This document shows positions 54,789-62,838 of a DNA stretch of 64,000 nt, piece by piece; positions within the stretch are counted from its first letter, which is position 1, and every line of letters starts with the position of its first letter. The position numbers were made by a program, and so were the translations under genes. The DNA is from Melioribacter roseus P3M-2 (GTDB lineage Bacteria > Bacteroidota > Ignavibacteria > Ignavibacteriales > Melioribacteraceae), in assembly GCF_000279145.1 (NCBI RefSeq), contig NC_018178.1:2462001-2526000 (forward strand), written 5' to 3'. The notes beneath the pieces are model-generated. The model had not been told where the DNA came from, ran no database searches, and worked only from the letters and a program-made list of their open reading frames with translations.

Positions 54789-55872
54789 GAAATTCGTCGC
54801 GCCTACATTACGCGAAGCCAAAGAACAAATGAAAAACGAACTCGGCGGCGATGCCATTATTCTGGGCACAAGGGTAATCGAAAACGACAGAAGATTCAAT
54901 TTCAGGAAAATGTTTGAAATTACCGCGGGAGTGGACGAAGAAATCAAGAAAACTCCCTCGTTCGACGAACCGGTAAATGAAAGTGTCGATATCGATGTTG
55001 AATTGTCCAGGCTTACGCAAAAAATATTCGAAGCCAAAGAAAATAAAAAAGTTGCCGCGGAAGATGTGGTTACCGAAGCAAGAAAACTAACAATGACACA
55101 ATTGGACGAATACCTGGAAAAATTACTCGACCTGGAAATTAATCGCCAGCTGGCTAAAGAATTGGTTGAACAATTGAAGAATTACGACGGTCTGCTTGGC
55201 GAAGCGAATCTGGAAAATTATCTGATTGCCGGAATGGCTTCGATGATTCCTACAAAGGAATTCAAAGTAAAAAAGAACCGCAATACAAAAGTGGCGCTGG
55301 TAGGACCGACCGGTGTAGGTAAAACTACCTGTATAGCCAAGTTGGCCGTTATATCGAAGATTATTCATAAACTTAAAGTAGGACTGATTTCGATCGATAC
55401 ATATCGTTTGGGAGCTATAGATCAATTGCGGATATTTTCTGAAATAAGCGACATTGAAATGAGCGTGGCATACGAACCCTCCGACATGCCGAAGCTGATT
55501 AAAAAATTCAAAGATAAAGACCTGATTTTCATCGACACGGTCGGCAGAAGCCAGAAAAACAGGGAGAATTTGAATAAGATTAAAGAATATCTCGACGCGG
55601 CTGAAGTAGACGAAACGATTTTGGTAGTTAGCGCCACAAGTTCTATGCGTACGCTCTCCGATGTAGCCGAGAGATTCAAAGTTCTCGATTACGGTTCGGT
55701 GATCTTTTCGAAAGCCGACGAAGCCGTTACTTACGGCAATATTTTCAATCTGGCGAATAAATTCAATCTGCCCGTAATGTTCCTTACGAACGGTCAGGTT
55801 ATACCCGACGATATTTTATCGGTCAATCCCGAATATCTTGCAAACGTAATTTATAAAGGGAAACTCTACTGA
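54778..55872 (+). CDS. flhF: Flagellar biosynthesis SRP-type GTPase FlhF
   Basis: A 364-residue protein: an N-terminal basic region (MQIKKFVAPTLREAKEQMKNELGGDAIILGTRVI), an N domain, and a GTPase domain with the P-loop GPTGVGKTT (176-184), SIDTYRLGAIDQLRIFSE and FIDTVGRS. FlhF sets the place, often polar, where flagella are built. The flhG partner follows in an overlapping TGATG junction, which favours a polar or lateral-count-controlled flagellum. Confidence 0.95.
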   Translation: MQIKKFVAPTLREAKEQMKNELGGDAIILGTRVIENDRRFNFRKMFEITAGVDEEIKKTPSFDEPVNESVDIDVELSRLTQKIFEAKENKKVAAEDVVTEARKLTMTQLDEYLEKLLDLEINRQLAKELVEQLKNYDGLLGEANLENYLIAGMASMIPTKEFKVKKNRNTKVALVGPTGVGKTTCIAKLAVISKIIHKLKVGLISIDTYRLGAIDQLRIFSEISDIEMSVAYEPSDMPKLIKKFKDKDLIFIDTVGRSQKNRENLNKIKEYLDAAEVDETILVVSATSSMRTLSDVAERFKVLDYGSVIFSKADEAVTYGNIFNLANKFNLPVMFLTNGQVIPDDILSVNPEYLANVIYKGKLY

Positions 55873-56732
55873 TGAACGATCAGGTAAAACGTCTGCTGGA
55901 ATTACGACGCCTTCAAAATAACAGGGAGGGGAAAACCGCTCTTGTAGTCTCGGTATGTTCCGGCAAAGGCGGAACCGGCAAGTCGTTTGTTTCGCTGAAT
56001 CTTGCATATAAACTTGCGCGGCTAAATAAAAAAGTTCTTGTCGTCGATTTCGATTTCAATTTATCGAATTTGCATTTGCTTTTGAATGAAACCGTCAGGG
56101 AACCGCTCTCCGATTTTTTCAATCAAAAAGTAACTTTCGACGAACTGATCTACAGATATAACGATAATCTGCATTTGATTTTCGGCGATTCCGGCAGCAA
56201 CAATTTTCCCAAAATTACAAACGATCTTATCGAATATTTCTTTATCCATCTTGAAAAAGCCTCGCGAAATTACGACTTTGTTTTTATCGACTCGGCTGCG
56301 GGAGCCGACTCGAATACGATGTATCAAATCAGCCGGTCGGATTTGAATTTAATCGTTGCGTCGCCGGAACCGACTGCGATAATGGACGCATACGTACTGA
56401 TAAAACTGATTACCGAGCAAAGCGTCGATAAACGTTACATGAACATGCCCGAAAACATTATAATTATCAATAAAGCGGACGACAAAGAAGAAGGCGAGCA
56501 GGCATTCCAGAATTTGAGTACCGCCGTTCGGCATTTCCTCAATAAAGAAATTATGCTCCTTGGCGTTATCGGGCACGACAGAACCGCATATAAATCGATT
56601 ACCAACCAGGAACTGCTGGTTGAACACTATCCGAATTCGATGGCAGCCCTTCAGATAGACGACCTTGCAAGACGCTTCCTGAATATTGCACAGATGGCTA
56701 ATAATAGCCAGTTTCTTAACCAAAAATCCTAA
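55872..56732 (+). CDS. flhG: MinD-like flagellar number regulator FlhG
   Basis: A 286-residue ParA/MinD ATPase. The N-terminal helix NDQVKRLLELRRLQ fits the FlhF-activating DQ-x3-LR element. The deviant Walker A is KGGTGKS (residues 32-38), and LVVDFDFNLSNLHLLLNE and FVFIDSAAGADSNTMYQISRSDLNLIVASPEPTAIMDAYVLIK follow. It limits flagellar number through FlhF, and in sigma-54 systems the homologue FleN also restrains the FleQ-type activator. The dyad for the next operon lies inside its last codons. Confidence 0.94.
   Translation: MNDQVKRLLELRRLQNNREGKTALVVSVCSGKGGTGKSFVSLNLAYKLARLNKKVLVVDFDFNLSNLHLLLNETVREPLSDFFNQKVTFDELIYRYNDNLHLIFGDSGSNNFPKITNDLIEYFFIHLEKASRNYDFVFIDSAAGADSNTMYQISRSDLNLIVASPEPTAIMDAYVLIKLITEQSVDKRYMNMPENIIIINKADDKEEGEQAFQNLSTAVRHFLNKEIMLLGVIGHDRTAYKSITNQELLVEHYPNSMAALQIDDLARRFLNIAQMANNSQFLNQKS
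56695..56710 (+). promoter_or_regulatory. Upstream dyad of the fliA operon (best copy of the motif)
   Basis: TGGCTAATAATAGCCA: two perfect 6-bp arms around ATAA. It lies within the last codons of flhG. Its centre is 60 bp upstream of the -24 GG of the fliA-operon promoter. Confidence 0.75.
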
Positions 56733-56760
56733 ATTCAGCCTGAAAATCAAGTTTTTCTAA

Positions 56761-56775
56761 TGGTATAGTCTTTGC
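56761..56775 (+). promoter_or_regulatory. Sigma-54-like -24/-12 promoter of the fliA operon
   Basis: TGGTAT-N5-TTGCAT with GG at 56762-56763 and GC at 56774-56775: the -12 half is a perfect match. The first ATG lies 30 bp after the -12 G, and a GGAGAG ribosome site lies before it. Confidence 0.72.
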
Positions 56776-56803
56776 ATCTCTCTTATTCAAAAGAATAGGA
56801 GAG

Positions 56804-57031
56804 ATGATGAACAAAATAATAATGCAATTCGGATTACTCGTTTTCTTCTTCTCCGTAATTTATTTTGTTCAAAAAGGACTCGACGTTACGCGGGTAATAC
56901 TGAATTCCCTTTCGATATTTCTCCTTTTGACCATAATGTTAAGCTTCGTCGCTATCAGTTTAATTAAAGCCATCAATCGTAATTCGTTGGAAAAAATAAA
57001 AGAACCATCGGGAAAAGACAGTAATGAATAA
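56804..57031 (+). CDS. Small two-span membrane protein upstream of fliA
   Basis: A 75-residue protein with two hydrophobic segments (about 8-26 and 33-56) and a short charged tail. AGGAGAG precedes ATGATG. It is the first gene of the operon and overlaps fliA by 8 bp, so it is probably translated with it. No family is recognised. A stator-, sigma-factor- or envelope-related role is possible but unsupported. Confidence 0.75.
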   Translation: MMNKIIMQFGLLVFFFSVIYFVQKGLDVTRVILNSLSIFLLLTIMLSFVAISLIKAINRNSLEKIKEPSGKDSNE

Positions 57032-57659
57032 AAACGAATATTTATGGGAATCCTTCAAGGCGCATCCTTCGCCTGAATTGAAGAAGAAGATTATTCTCAA
57101 TTACATCAATCTTGTCCATTATGTAATCCACAAGACTAATCTCAACCAAAGCGAATTATTCGACAGAAGAGATTTTTTCCAATTCGGTATCGAAGGCTTG
57201 AGCGAAGCCATCGACCGTTTTGACCCGGATTACGGGACAAAGTTCGAAACTTATGCAATTCAAAGAATACGCGGCAAAATTTACGACGAAATTCGAAAAT
57301 ACAGCCATAAATACGAGATGATCGGCGAACCCGAGCCGGTCACCACAAGCAGCAGCGGAACGGTTTCGCTCAACAGCAATTATATCGAAGAAGAAGGTAT
57401 GCAAATGTATGAAATGATGGCCGACGACAGCGAAGAGCCTCTGCAGATTCTCGAAAAGAACGAGATGAAAGAACGATTAGTCGAAATGATCAAACAATTG
57501 AGCGACCGCGACAGAATGATTATTACTCTCTATTATTACGAAGAACTCAATTACCAGGAGATTGCAAAGGTTCTCAATATTACTGTATCGCGCGTCTCTC
57601 AGTTGCATTCTAAAATAATGAAAATACTCAAACAAAAACTTTCTGAAAAAAATGGTTGA
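57024..57659 (+). CDS. fliA: FliA-like sigma-28 factor, short form without clear domain 3
   Basis: A 211-residue sigma-70-family protein. Region 2 (YINLVHYVIHKTNL...DFFQFGIEGLSEAIDRFDPDYGTKFETYAIQRIRGKIYDEIRKYSHK) and region 4 (RLVEMIKQLSDRDRMIITLYYYEELNYQEIAKVLNITVSRVSQLHSKIMKILK) match FliA/SigD/WhiG. Between them lie only about 55 acidic, Ser-rich residues, with no sign of the helical region 3.0-3.1 (typical FliA is about 240). It should transcribe late flagellar genes, which are outside the window. Confidence 0.85.
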   Translation: MNKNEYLWESFKAHPSPELKKKIILNYINLVHYVIHKTNLNQSELFDRRDFFQFGIEGLSEAIDRFDPDYGTKFETYAIQRIRGKIYDEIRKYSHKYEMIGEPEPVTTSSSGTVSLNSNYIEEEGMQMYEMMADDSEEPLQILEKNEMKERLVEMIKQLSDRDRMIITLYYYEELNYQEIAKVLNITVSRVSQLHSKIMKILKQKLSEKNG

Positions 57660-58524
57660 ACAGGGAACATCCGAAATCAAGGAAAGGATACGGAAGCAGC
57701 TATCGGGAATAGGCAATATACCGGCTGTTCCGCAGGTTATTGCAGAGGTTTCCAATATGCTCGATAATGAGATGACCAGCGCGTCGGACCTTTGCAGAGT
57801 TATATCGAGGGATCAGGCGCTGGCCGCCAAAATTTTGGCGGTTGCAAATTCGCCTCTCTACGGTTTGCCCCGCAGGGTTTCAACTATAGAATTTGCAGTC
57901 GTAATTATCGGCTTCGATCACATCAAAAACATTCTTCTGGCTCTCTCGCTGCTCGATACCTTCAAAGTAAGAAACGCGAAAGATTGGAATCATCAGGAAT
58001 ATTGGCGTCATTCCATTCTGACCGCTACCGGCGCCAAAAGAATTGCGGACGATCTGCGATACCCGAAGTCGGGCGAGGTTTTTACCGTCGGTCTGTTGCA
58101 CGATCTGGGACTCGTAATTTTATATAAATATATGAATTACGATTACAAACAGATAATGGAATTGGTCGATAATCAGGGCTTGAGTTTTCTGGAAGCGGAA
58201 AATAAAGTGCTCGGATATACGCACAGTCACATTGCCGAGTTCCTGCTGGAAAAATGGAATTTCCCCAGGAATATAATCGATGCAGTCGTAAACCACCATA
58301 CGCCCTCGGAATCGGAATTTAGTCCTGTCCTCAGTTCGCTGGTCCATTTGACCGATTATATGACGCAGAAATTCGAAATCGGGACTTTTATGTGCGACGA
58401 CAATATGCCTCTGGACGAAAATATTCTCGAAATTCTTCAATTCGGAAATATGGAATATCTGGAACAATTTATGGAAAGCTATAAACCTTTATTTAATCAA
58501 CATTTTGAATCACTAAACAGATAA
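57652..58524 (+). CDS. HDOD-domain protein (first of a pair)
   Basis: A 290-residue single-domain protein. LSGIGNIPAVPQVIAEVSNMLDNEMTSASDLCRVISRDQALAAKILAVANSPLYGLPRRVSTIEFAVVIIGFDHIKNILLALSLL is the HDOD core, and TVGLLHDLGLVILYKY keeps an HD pair. HDOD proteins usually lack phosphodiesterase activity and act as signalling adaptors, some in polar flagellum control. It overlaps fliA by 8 bp and is 5 bp before its paralogue. Confidence 0.9.
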   Translation: MVEQGTSEIKERIRKQLSGIGNIPAVPQVIAEVSNMLDNEMTSASDLCRVISRDQALAAKILAVANSPLYGLPRRVSTIEFAVVIIGFDHIKNILLALSLLDTFKVRNAKDWNHQEYWRHSILTATGAKRIADDLRYPKSGEVFTVGLLHDLGLVILYKYMNYDYKQIMELVDNQGLSFLEAENKVLGYTHSHIAEFLLEKWNFPRNIIDAVVNHHTPSESEFSPVLSSLVHLTDYMTQKFEIGTFMCDDNMPLDENILEILQFGNMEYLEQFMESYKPLFNQHFESLNR

Positions 58525-58529
58525 GAGCA

Positions 58530-59411
58530 ATGAACACAATAGTATTCGATCAGGCGCAAAAGAGGGAACGTACACAACTGGTATTGAAAAGAGTTACAAC
58601 GCTCTCGCCGGTGCCAAAAATCCTTTCGGAAGTTCTGGAATTATTAAAAGACCTGAATACAAGTCCACAAAAACTTGCTAAAGCTATCGCTAAAGACCAG
58701 AGTATAGTGGTCAAAATTCTTACGATAGCCAACTCGCCGTTTTACGGACTTGCCAAAAGGGTTTCGTCCATCGAATATGCCATTATGATTCTGGGTTTCA
58801 ATGAAATCAGAAATATTGTAATGGCGCTTTCGCTGATGGAAACGATGAAAAACAAAAGCGATGAATATATGAACCAGAAAGATTTCTGGCTTCATTCGTA
58901 TATAACCGCCACGACGGCAAAAAAGATTGCCGACGATATGAACATTCGTGAAAGCAACGACGTTTTTATCGGCGCTCTTCTTCACGATCTGGGCATCTCG
59001 GTAATCCATCGCTATATGCACTCGGATTTCGTTAAAATTAAAGAGAGCGTGGAAAAAGGTTCGAAATATTCCGAAGCCGAAAATCAGCAACTCGGTATGG
59101 ATCATCAAATGGTAGGTTACAGCCTTCTGCGCAATTGGAATATCCCCGAGCATATCTGCGATATGGTAAGGTACCATCACAATCCCAATCAATCGACAAA
59201 TACGAAAATTCTCTCGTCGATAATTCATCTGAGCGATTACATGACGCAAAAACTCGATATAGGAAAATTCGATTGGGACAACGACCTTGAACTCAATCCG
59301 GAAGCCGCTACAATTCTCCAGTTCAAGGATATTAATGAAATTGAAGAGTTTATTGAAAGTTACAGGGAACCAATTTCATCACAAATAGATTCACTGAGGA
59401 ACCTGCTTTGA
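58530..59411 (+). CDS. HDOD-domain protein (second of a pair)
   Basis: A 293-residue paralogue of the preceding protein, with the same order of motifs: VTTLSPVPKILSEVLELLKD, ISIVVKIL-type DQSIVVKILTIANSPFYGLAKRVSSIEYAIMILGFNEIRNIVMALSL, and FIGALLHDLGISVIHRYMHSDF. The pair clearly arose by tandem duplication. It ends in TTGA, overlapping the TTG start of the GAF/kinase-like gene. Confidence 0.9.
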   Translation: MNTIVFDQAQKRERTQLVLKRVTTLSPVPKILSEVLELLKDLNTSPQKLAKAIAKDQSIVVKILTIANSPFYGLAKRVSSIEYAIMILGFNEIRNIVMALSLMETMKNKSDEYMNQKDFWLHSYITATTAKKIADDMNIRESNDVFIGALLHDLGISVIHRYMHSDFVKIKESVEKGSKYSEAENQQLGMDHQMVGYSLLRNWNIPEHICDMVRYHHNPNQSTNTKILSSIIHLSDYMTQKLDIGKFDWDNDLELNPEAATILQFKDINEIEEFIESYREPISSQIDSLRNLL

Positions 59412-60718
59412 GAGTTATTAAAGACAATACCGCGCGATTCGAATCGTTTTCGAAATCGCTTCAGTACTATACGAAAGGAAATTCCTCCGGGGATTTTCAA
59501 CTGATTAATATCGAAACTCATCGTTCGAGAAATAATCTGTTCGAAAAGTATAATTACATTGTCCAGTCGTTGTATACTTTTCAGAAAAAATTTGCGGGTC
59601 TAAAAAATATCGACGATATCCACTTCTTGTTCAGTCATCACGTCAAAATGATAATTTCTTCCAAGGAAGTCGATCTGTTCCTGTTCGACGACTCGCGCAC
59701 GATCTTGAAATCGGTAAGCTCGAAATCTTCCGCGCTCCAGAATAATCTGGTAAACAAAGCTTTTAAGAACGGTATATTGGACTGGATATTCGAGACTCAG
59801 AAGCCGACGCTCATTCCGGATTTGAGCTCGATTACAGGCGAAGGCTCCAAATTGTATCAAACTATATTTCCTGTTTATTATCAAAAAAATCCGGTAGGCG
59901 TGGTATCGCTTTTGGGTCCGGCTTATAAAATTTCGGAGGATTCGCTCGAAAATCAGGCTATCTATATTCTATTGAGCGCCGTAATACCTCAAATTATTTC
60001 GATACAGCAAAAAAACAAAATAAACAAGCTTTACGACGACTTACAAACTTACGAGTCGAAACTTAATAATGATTTCAAACTTTACGCCGTCGGAGAATTT
60101 GCCGAAGGTATCATTCACGATATGCTCAATTCGCTGCAGGTTATTCTCAGCAACGTCGATTATATCGAAAGTCTAAATACCGGCGTGGATACCGAGATAT
60201 TCGAAAAAATAAGGGAACGCGTCGAAAGGCTCAGCGGGCTGTCCCAAAAACTCTTCAAATTCAACGAAATAAATCAGAATGGCGGCAAACAAAATCTGCC
60301 GTGCGATCTTAATAACCTCGTCAAAGAATTCTACGGCGTTGTTACGGCAACGCTCAAAAGCCTCGAACTCGAATGCGAACTTGACCTCGAAGACAATATA
60401 CCGCCCGTGCTCGGAAACTCAAAAGAGATTAAACAAATTCTTACGAATATCTTTTCGATGATTAAGAAGAAATCGAACCGGGGCAGCGGTATTGTTATTC
60501 AAACCAAGTATATAAACGAGGTTATAGTTCTCTCGGTATTTGTTACCGATTATTGGGAAGATTTCGGCGAGTCGAGCGATTATATATCGAATCTCACAAT
60601 AAAAATAGTCGGCGAATTGATGAAAAAATGCGACGGCAAAATCGAATACGATTCAATGCCTCTTAAAGGCACTTCAATTCATTTGTTGTTCCCATTAAAG
60701 AGGAAGTTAACAAAATGA
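59408..60718 (+). CDS. GAF-domain protein with histidine kinase-like, probably degenerate, catalytic region
   Basis: A 436-residue soluble protein from a TTG start. A GAF domain (about 65-200, DIHFLFSHHVKMIISSKEVDLFLFDD...PVYYQKNPVGVVSLLG) is followed by an HisKA-like helix with AEGIIHDMLNSLQVIL (H237) and an ATPase-like fold with N-box-like KEIKQILTNIFSMIKK. The G1 box (DxGxG) is replaced by VTDYWEDFGESSDY and no GLG motif is seen, so ATP binding is doubtful. It may be a pseudokinase partner of the HDOD proteins. Its stop overlaps the next start (ATGA). Confidence 0.8.
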   Translation: MRVIKDNTARFESFSKSLQYYTKGNSSGDFQLINIETHRSRNNLFEKYNYIVQSLYTFQKKFAGLKNIDDIHFLFSHHVKMIISSKEVDLFLFDDSRTILKSVSSKSSALQNNLVNKAFKNGILDWIFETQKPTLIPDLSSITGEGSKLYQTIFPVYYQKNPVGVVSLLGPAYKISEDSLENQAIYILLSAVIPQIISIQQKNKINKLYDDLQTYESKLNNDFKLYAVGEFAEGIIHDMLNSLQVILSNVDYIESLNTGVDTEIFEKIRERVERLSGLSQKLFKFNEINQNGGKQNLPCDLNNLVKEFYGVVTATLKSLELECELDLEDNIPPVLGNSKEIKQILTNIFSMIKKKSNRGSGIVIQTKYINEVIVLSVFVTDYWEDFGESSDYISNLTIKIVGELMKKCDGKIEYDSMPLKGTSIHLLFPLKRKLTK

Positions 60719-61302
60719 GAACTCTGATTGCAATACTGATCCTTTTGTACGGATTGCCCGTCCGGGCGCAGAGCGACAGTCTATCGCTTCAGACGGAAAA
60801 TGAAATTACCGCTGAAGATTCGGTGAATGTAAGAGAACTCGTGGCTCAGCAAATTCTTATGGCTAAAATTAAAAACGAAAAGAAGGAAATTAAAGAACCC
60901 GATATTATTCAGACGGCGCCCGAATATGAAAACGAATCGCCCGTAGTCATAAAAAAGAAAAAGTCGGTTTATCAATTGTTTGTGGATCTGCCTTTCAACG
61001 TAAAACTGCTGATTTCCTTCTCGGCGTTTTTGTTCGCTCTTATCTTTATTCGAAGAGCCGTTCTTAAAGCGCAGCAAAAAGCCAGGAAGAAACTGAAAAT
61101 TAAAATCGGCATGATGAGAGAAGAAAAATTGCAGCCGACAACGGATATCCGGAGAAGTAAATTCAGAAAAGAATTATTGAGCAATCCCGTAATCAATAAG
61201 CTGAACGACAAAAATATCAATAAGAAAGCTAAGGAACTTAAAGTGGCGCAGGGCGAATTGATGCTCGCTGCCAGACTTAAATATTACGAGTTCCATAACT
61301 AA
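60715..61302 (+). CDS. Unknown membrane-anchored protein inside the flagellar operon
   Basis: A 195-residue protein with an N-terminal signal (TLIAILILLYGLPVRAQ), an extended hydrophilic region, one span (VKLLISFSAFLFALIFI) near residue 100, and a Lys/Arg-rich helical C-terminus. If the signal is cut, the N-terminal half is periplasmic and the basic tail cytoplasmic. No family recognised. It is 13 bp before flgF. Confidence 0.78.
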   Translation: MRTLIAILILLYGLPVRAQSDSLSLQTENEITAEDSVNVRELVAQQILMAKIKNEKKEIKEPDIIQTAPEYENESPVVIKKKKSVYQLFVDLPFNVKLLISFSAFLFALIFIRRAVLKAQQKARKKLKIKIGMMREEKLQPTTDIRRSKFRKELLSNPVINKLNDKNINKKAKELKVAQGELMLAARLKYYEFHN

Positions 61303-61314
61303 GGAGAAGTCGCA

Positions 61315-62025
61315 ATGATTAAAGGTATTTATTCGGTGGCAAGAGGAATGGTGCAAAGGTCTCAGAATATCGACATTATTGCCAATAATATTGCAAATAT
61401 TAACACCACCGCATATAAAAGGGAAATACCTTTTTCCGAATACATTAACGAAGCGGGAGAGGCTCAGTTCAAAAAATTAACGAGCATGCAGCAGGGCGAA
61501 ACCGTGCTTACATCCAATCCTCTCGACGTGGCAATTTCCGGAAGGGGATTTTTCATGATTAAAAACAGCGACGGTCAGTACGAATTGACGCGCGACGGAA
61601 GATTCCGTCTATCGGACGACGGATATATTGTGGACGGGAATGGGAATAAAGTCCAGGGTAAAAGCGGCGAAATTTATATGGGCGAATTGATCAGAAACAA
61701 GGACTCGGAAATTAAAATTTCCAACAACGGAGAAATCAGAGTAGGCAATCAGTTCATCGATACTATCCTTGTAGTGGATGTGGAATTTCCCGAAAGTTTG
61801 AGTCGTATCGGCGCATCGAATTTTTTGTTGGGAAATCAGCCGTTTAAGGAATTGAACGAAGACGACTTCAAACTTGCGCAGGGATATCTGGAAGAATCGA
61901 ATACAAATCCCATTCTGGAAATGGAAGCGATGATTGCGCTTAACAAATCTTATGAAACGTCGCAAAAAATTATAAACGCGCTTGATCAGTCGCTCGATCA
62001 CGCAAATCAAATTGGTAAAATATAA
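61315..62025 (+). CDS. flgF: Flagellar basal-body rod protein FlgF
   Basis: A 236-residue FlgE/F/G-family protein. ARGMVQRSQNIDIIANNIANINTTAYKREIPF at the N-terminus, SNPLDVAISGRGFFMIKNSDGQYELTRDGRF, and the C-terminal GYLEESNTNPILEMEAMIALNKSYETSQKIINALDQSL. It is the shorter of two adjacent rod genes and precedes flgG, the usual order for flgF. Confidence 0.9.
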   Translation: MIKGIYSVARGMVQRSQNIDIIANNIANINTTAYKREIPFSEYINEAGEAQFKKLTSMQQGETVLTSNPLDVAISGRGFFMIKNSDGQYELTRDGRFRLSDDGYIVDGNGNKVQGKSGEIYMGELIRNKDSEIKISNNGEIRVGNQFIDTILVVDVEFPESLSRIGASNFLLGNQPFKELNEDDFKLAQGYLEESNTNPILEMEAMIALNKSYETSQKIINALDQSLDHANQIGKI

Positions 62026-62037
62026 ACGAGGTAGACT

Positions 62038-62838
62038 ATGCCAACGAGAGCATTGAGAACTGCGGCATCCGGAATGTATGCGCAACAGATTAATATCGAA
62101 GTCATTTCGAACAATATAGCGAATATCAACACAACCGGTTTTAAGAAAAACCGAGCGGACTTCCAGGATTTGATGTATCAGGAAGTCAACATAAATCCGT
62201 TGACGAGTTCGACTCCGGGAATTTACGAAACGACGAATAATAAAGTTCAGGTGGGAAACGGAGTAAAGCCTGCATCCACTCAAAAAATATTCAAACAAGG
62301 CGACCTTGTAGCCACAAATAATCAGATGGATTTGGCAATTTACGGCGACGGATTTTTTCAGGTGCGCAAAAGCGACGGCGCTTTCGCCTATACTCGCGAC
62401 GGCTCGTTCAAGCTGAACGCCGACGGCAGAATAGTAACTTCGAGCGGTTACGAACTCGATCCCGGCTTTACGATCAATAACGACGTAGTAAATCTGATGA
62501 TTGCCAAAGACGGAACGGTCGAAGCCGAATTGGTCGACGGTTCGCGCGTTACTCTCGGCAGTATCGAAATTGCCCGTTTTATGAATAACGGCGGTTTGGT
62601 CGCTTTGGGAGATAATTTGTACGGAGAAACCCCGGCTTCAGGTCAACCGATACTCGGAACGCCGGGAGAAGACGGATTCGGCGAAATTCATCAGGGATAT
62701 CTCGAAACCTCTAATGTCGATATCGTCGAAGAAATGATTGCAATGATTGCAGCTCAACGGGCTTACGAAATCAATTCCAAAACCGTTAAAACGGTTGAAG
62801 ATATGATGACTATGGCAAATAATCTGAAGAGGGGATAA
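62038..62838 (+). CDS. flgG: Flagellar distal rod protein FlgG
   Basis: A 266-residue protein, close to the standard FlgG length. RALRTAASGMYAQQINIEVISNNIANINTTGFKKNRADFQDLMYQ and the C-terminal HQGYLETSNVDIVEEMIAMIAAQRAYEINSKTVKTVEDMMTMANNL are classic FlgG signatures. Forms the distal rod crossing the periplasm. Its last base overlaps flgA. Confidence 0.96.
   Translation: MPTRALRTAASGMYAQQINIEVISNNIANINTTGFKKNRADFQDLMYQEVNINPLTSSTPGIYETTNNKVQVGNGVKPASTQKIFKQGDLVATNNQMDLAIYGDGFFQVRKSDGAFAYTRDGSFKLNADGRIVTSSGYELDPGFTINNDVVNLMIAKDGTVEAELVDGSRVTLGSIEIARFMNNGGLVALGDNLYGETPASGQPILGTPGEDGFGEIHQGYLETSNVDIVEEMIAMIAAQRAYEINSKTVKTVEDMMTMANNLKRG

Noticed and set aside
61609-62298. 229-codon minus-strand frame across flgF and flgG
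   Set aside because: Both plus-strand genes are well conserved, and the antisense frame has no recognisable content or ribosome site.
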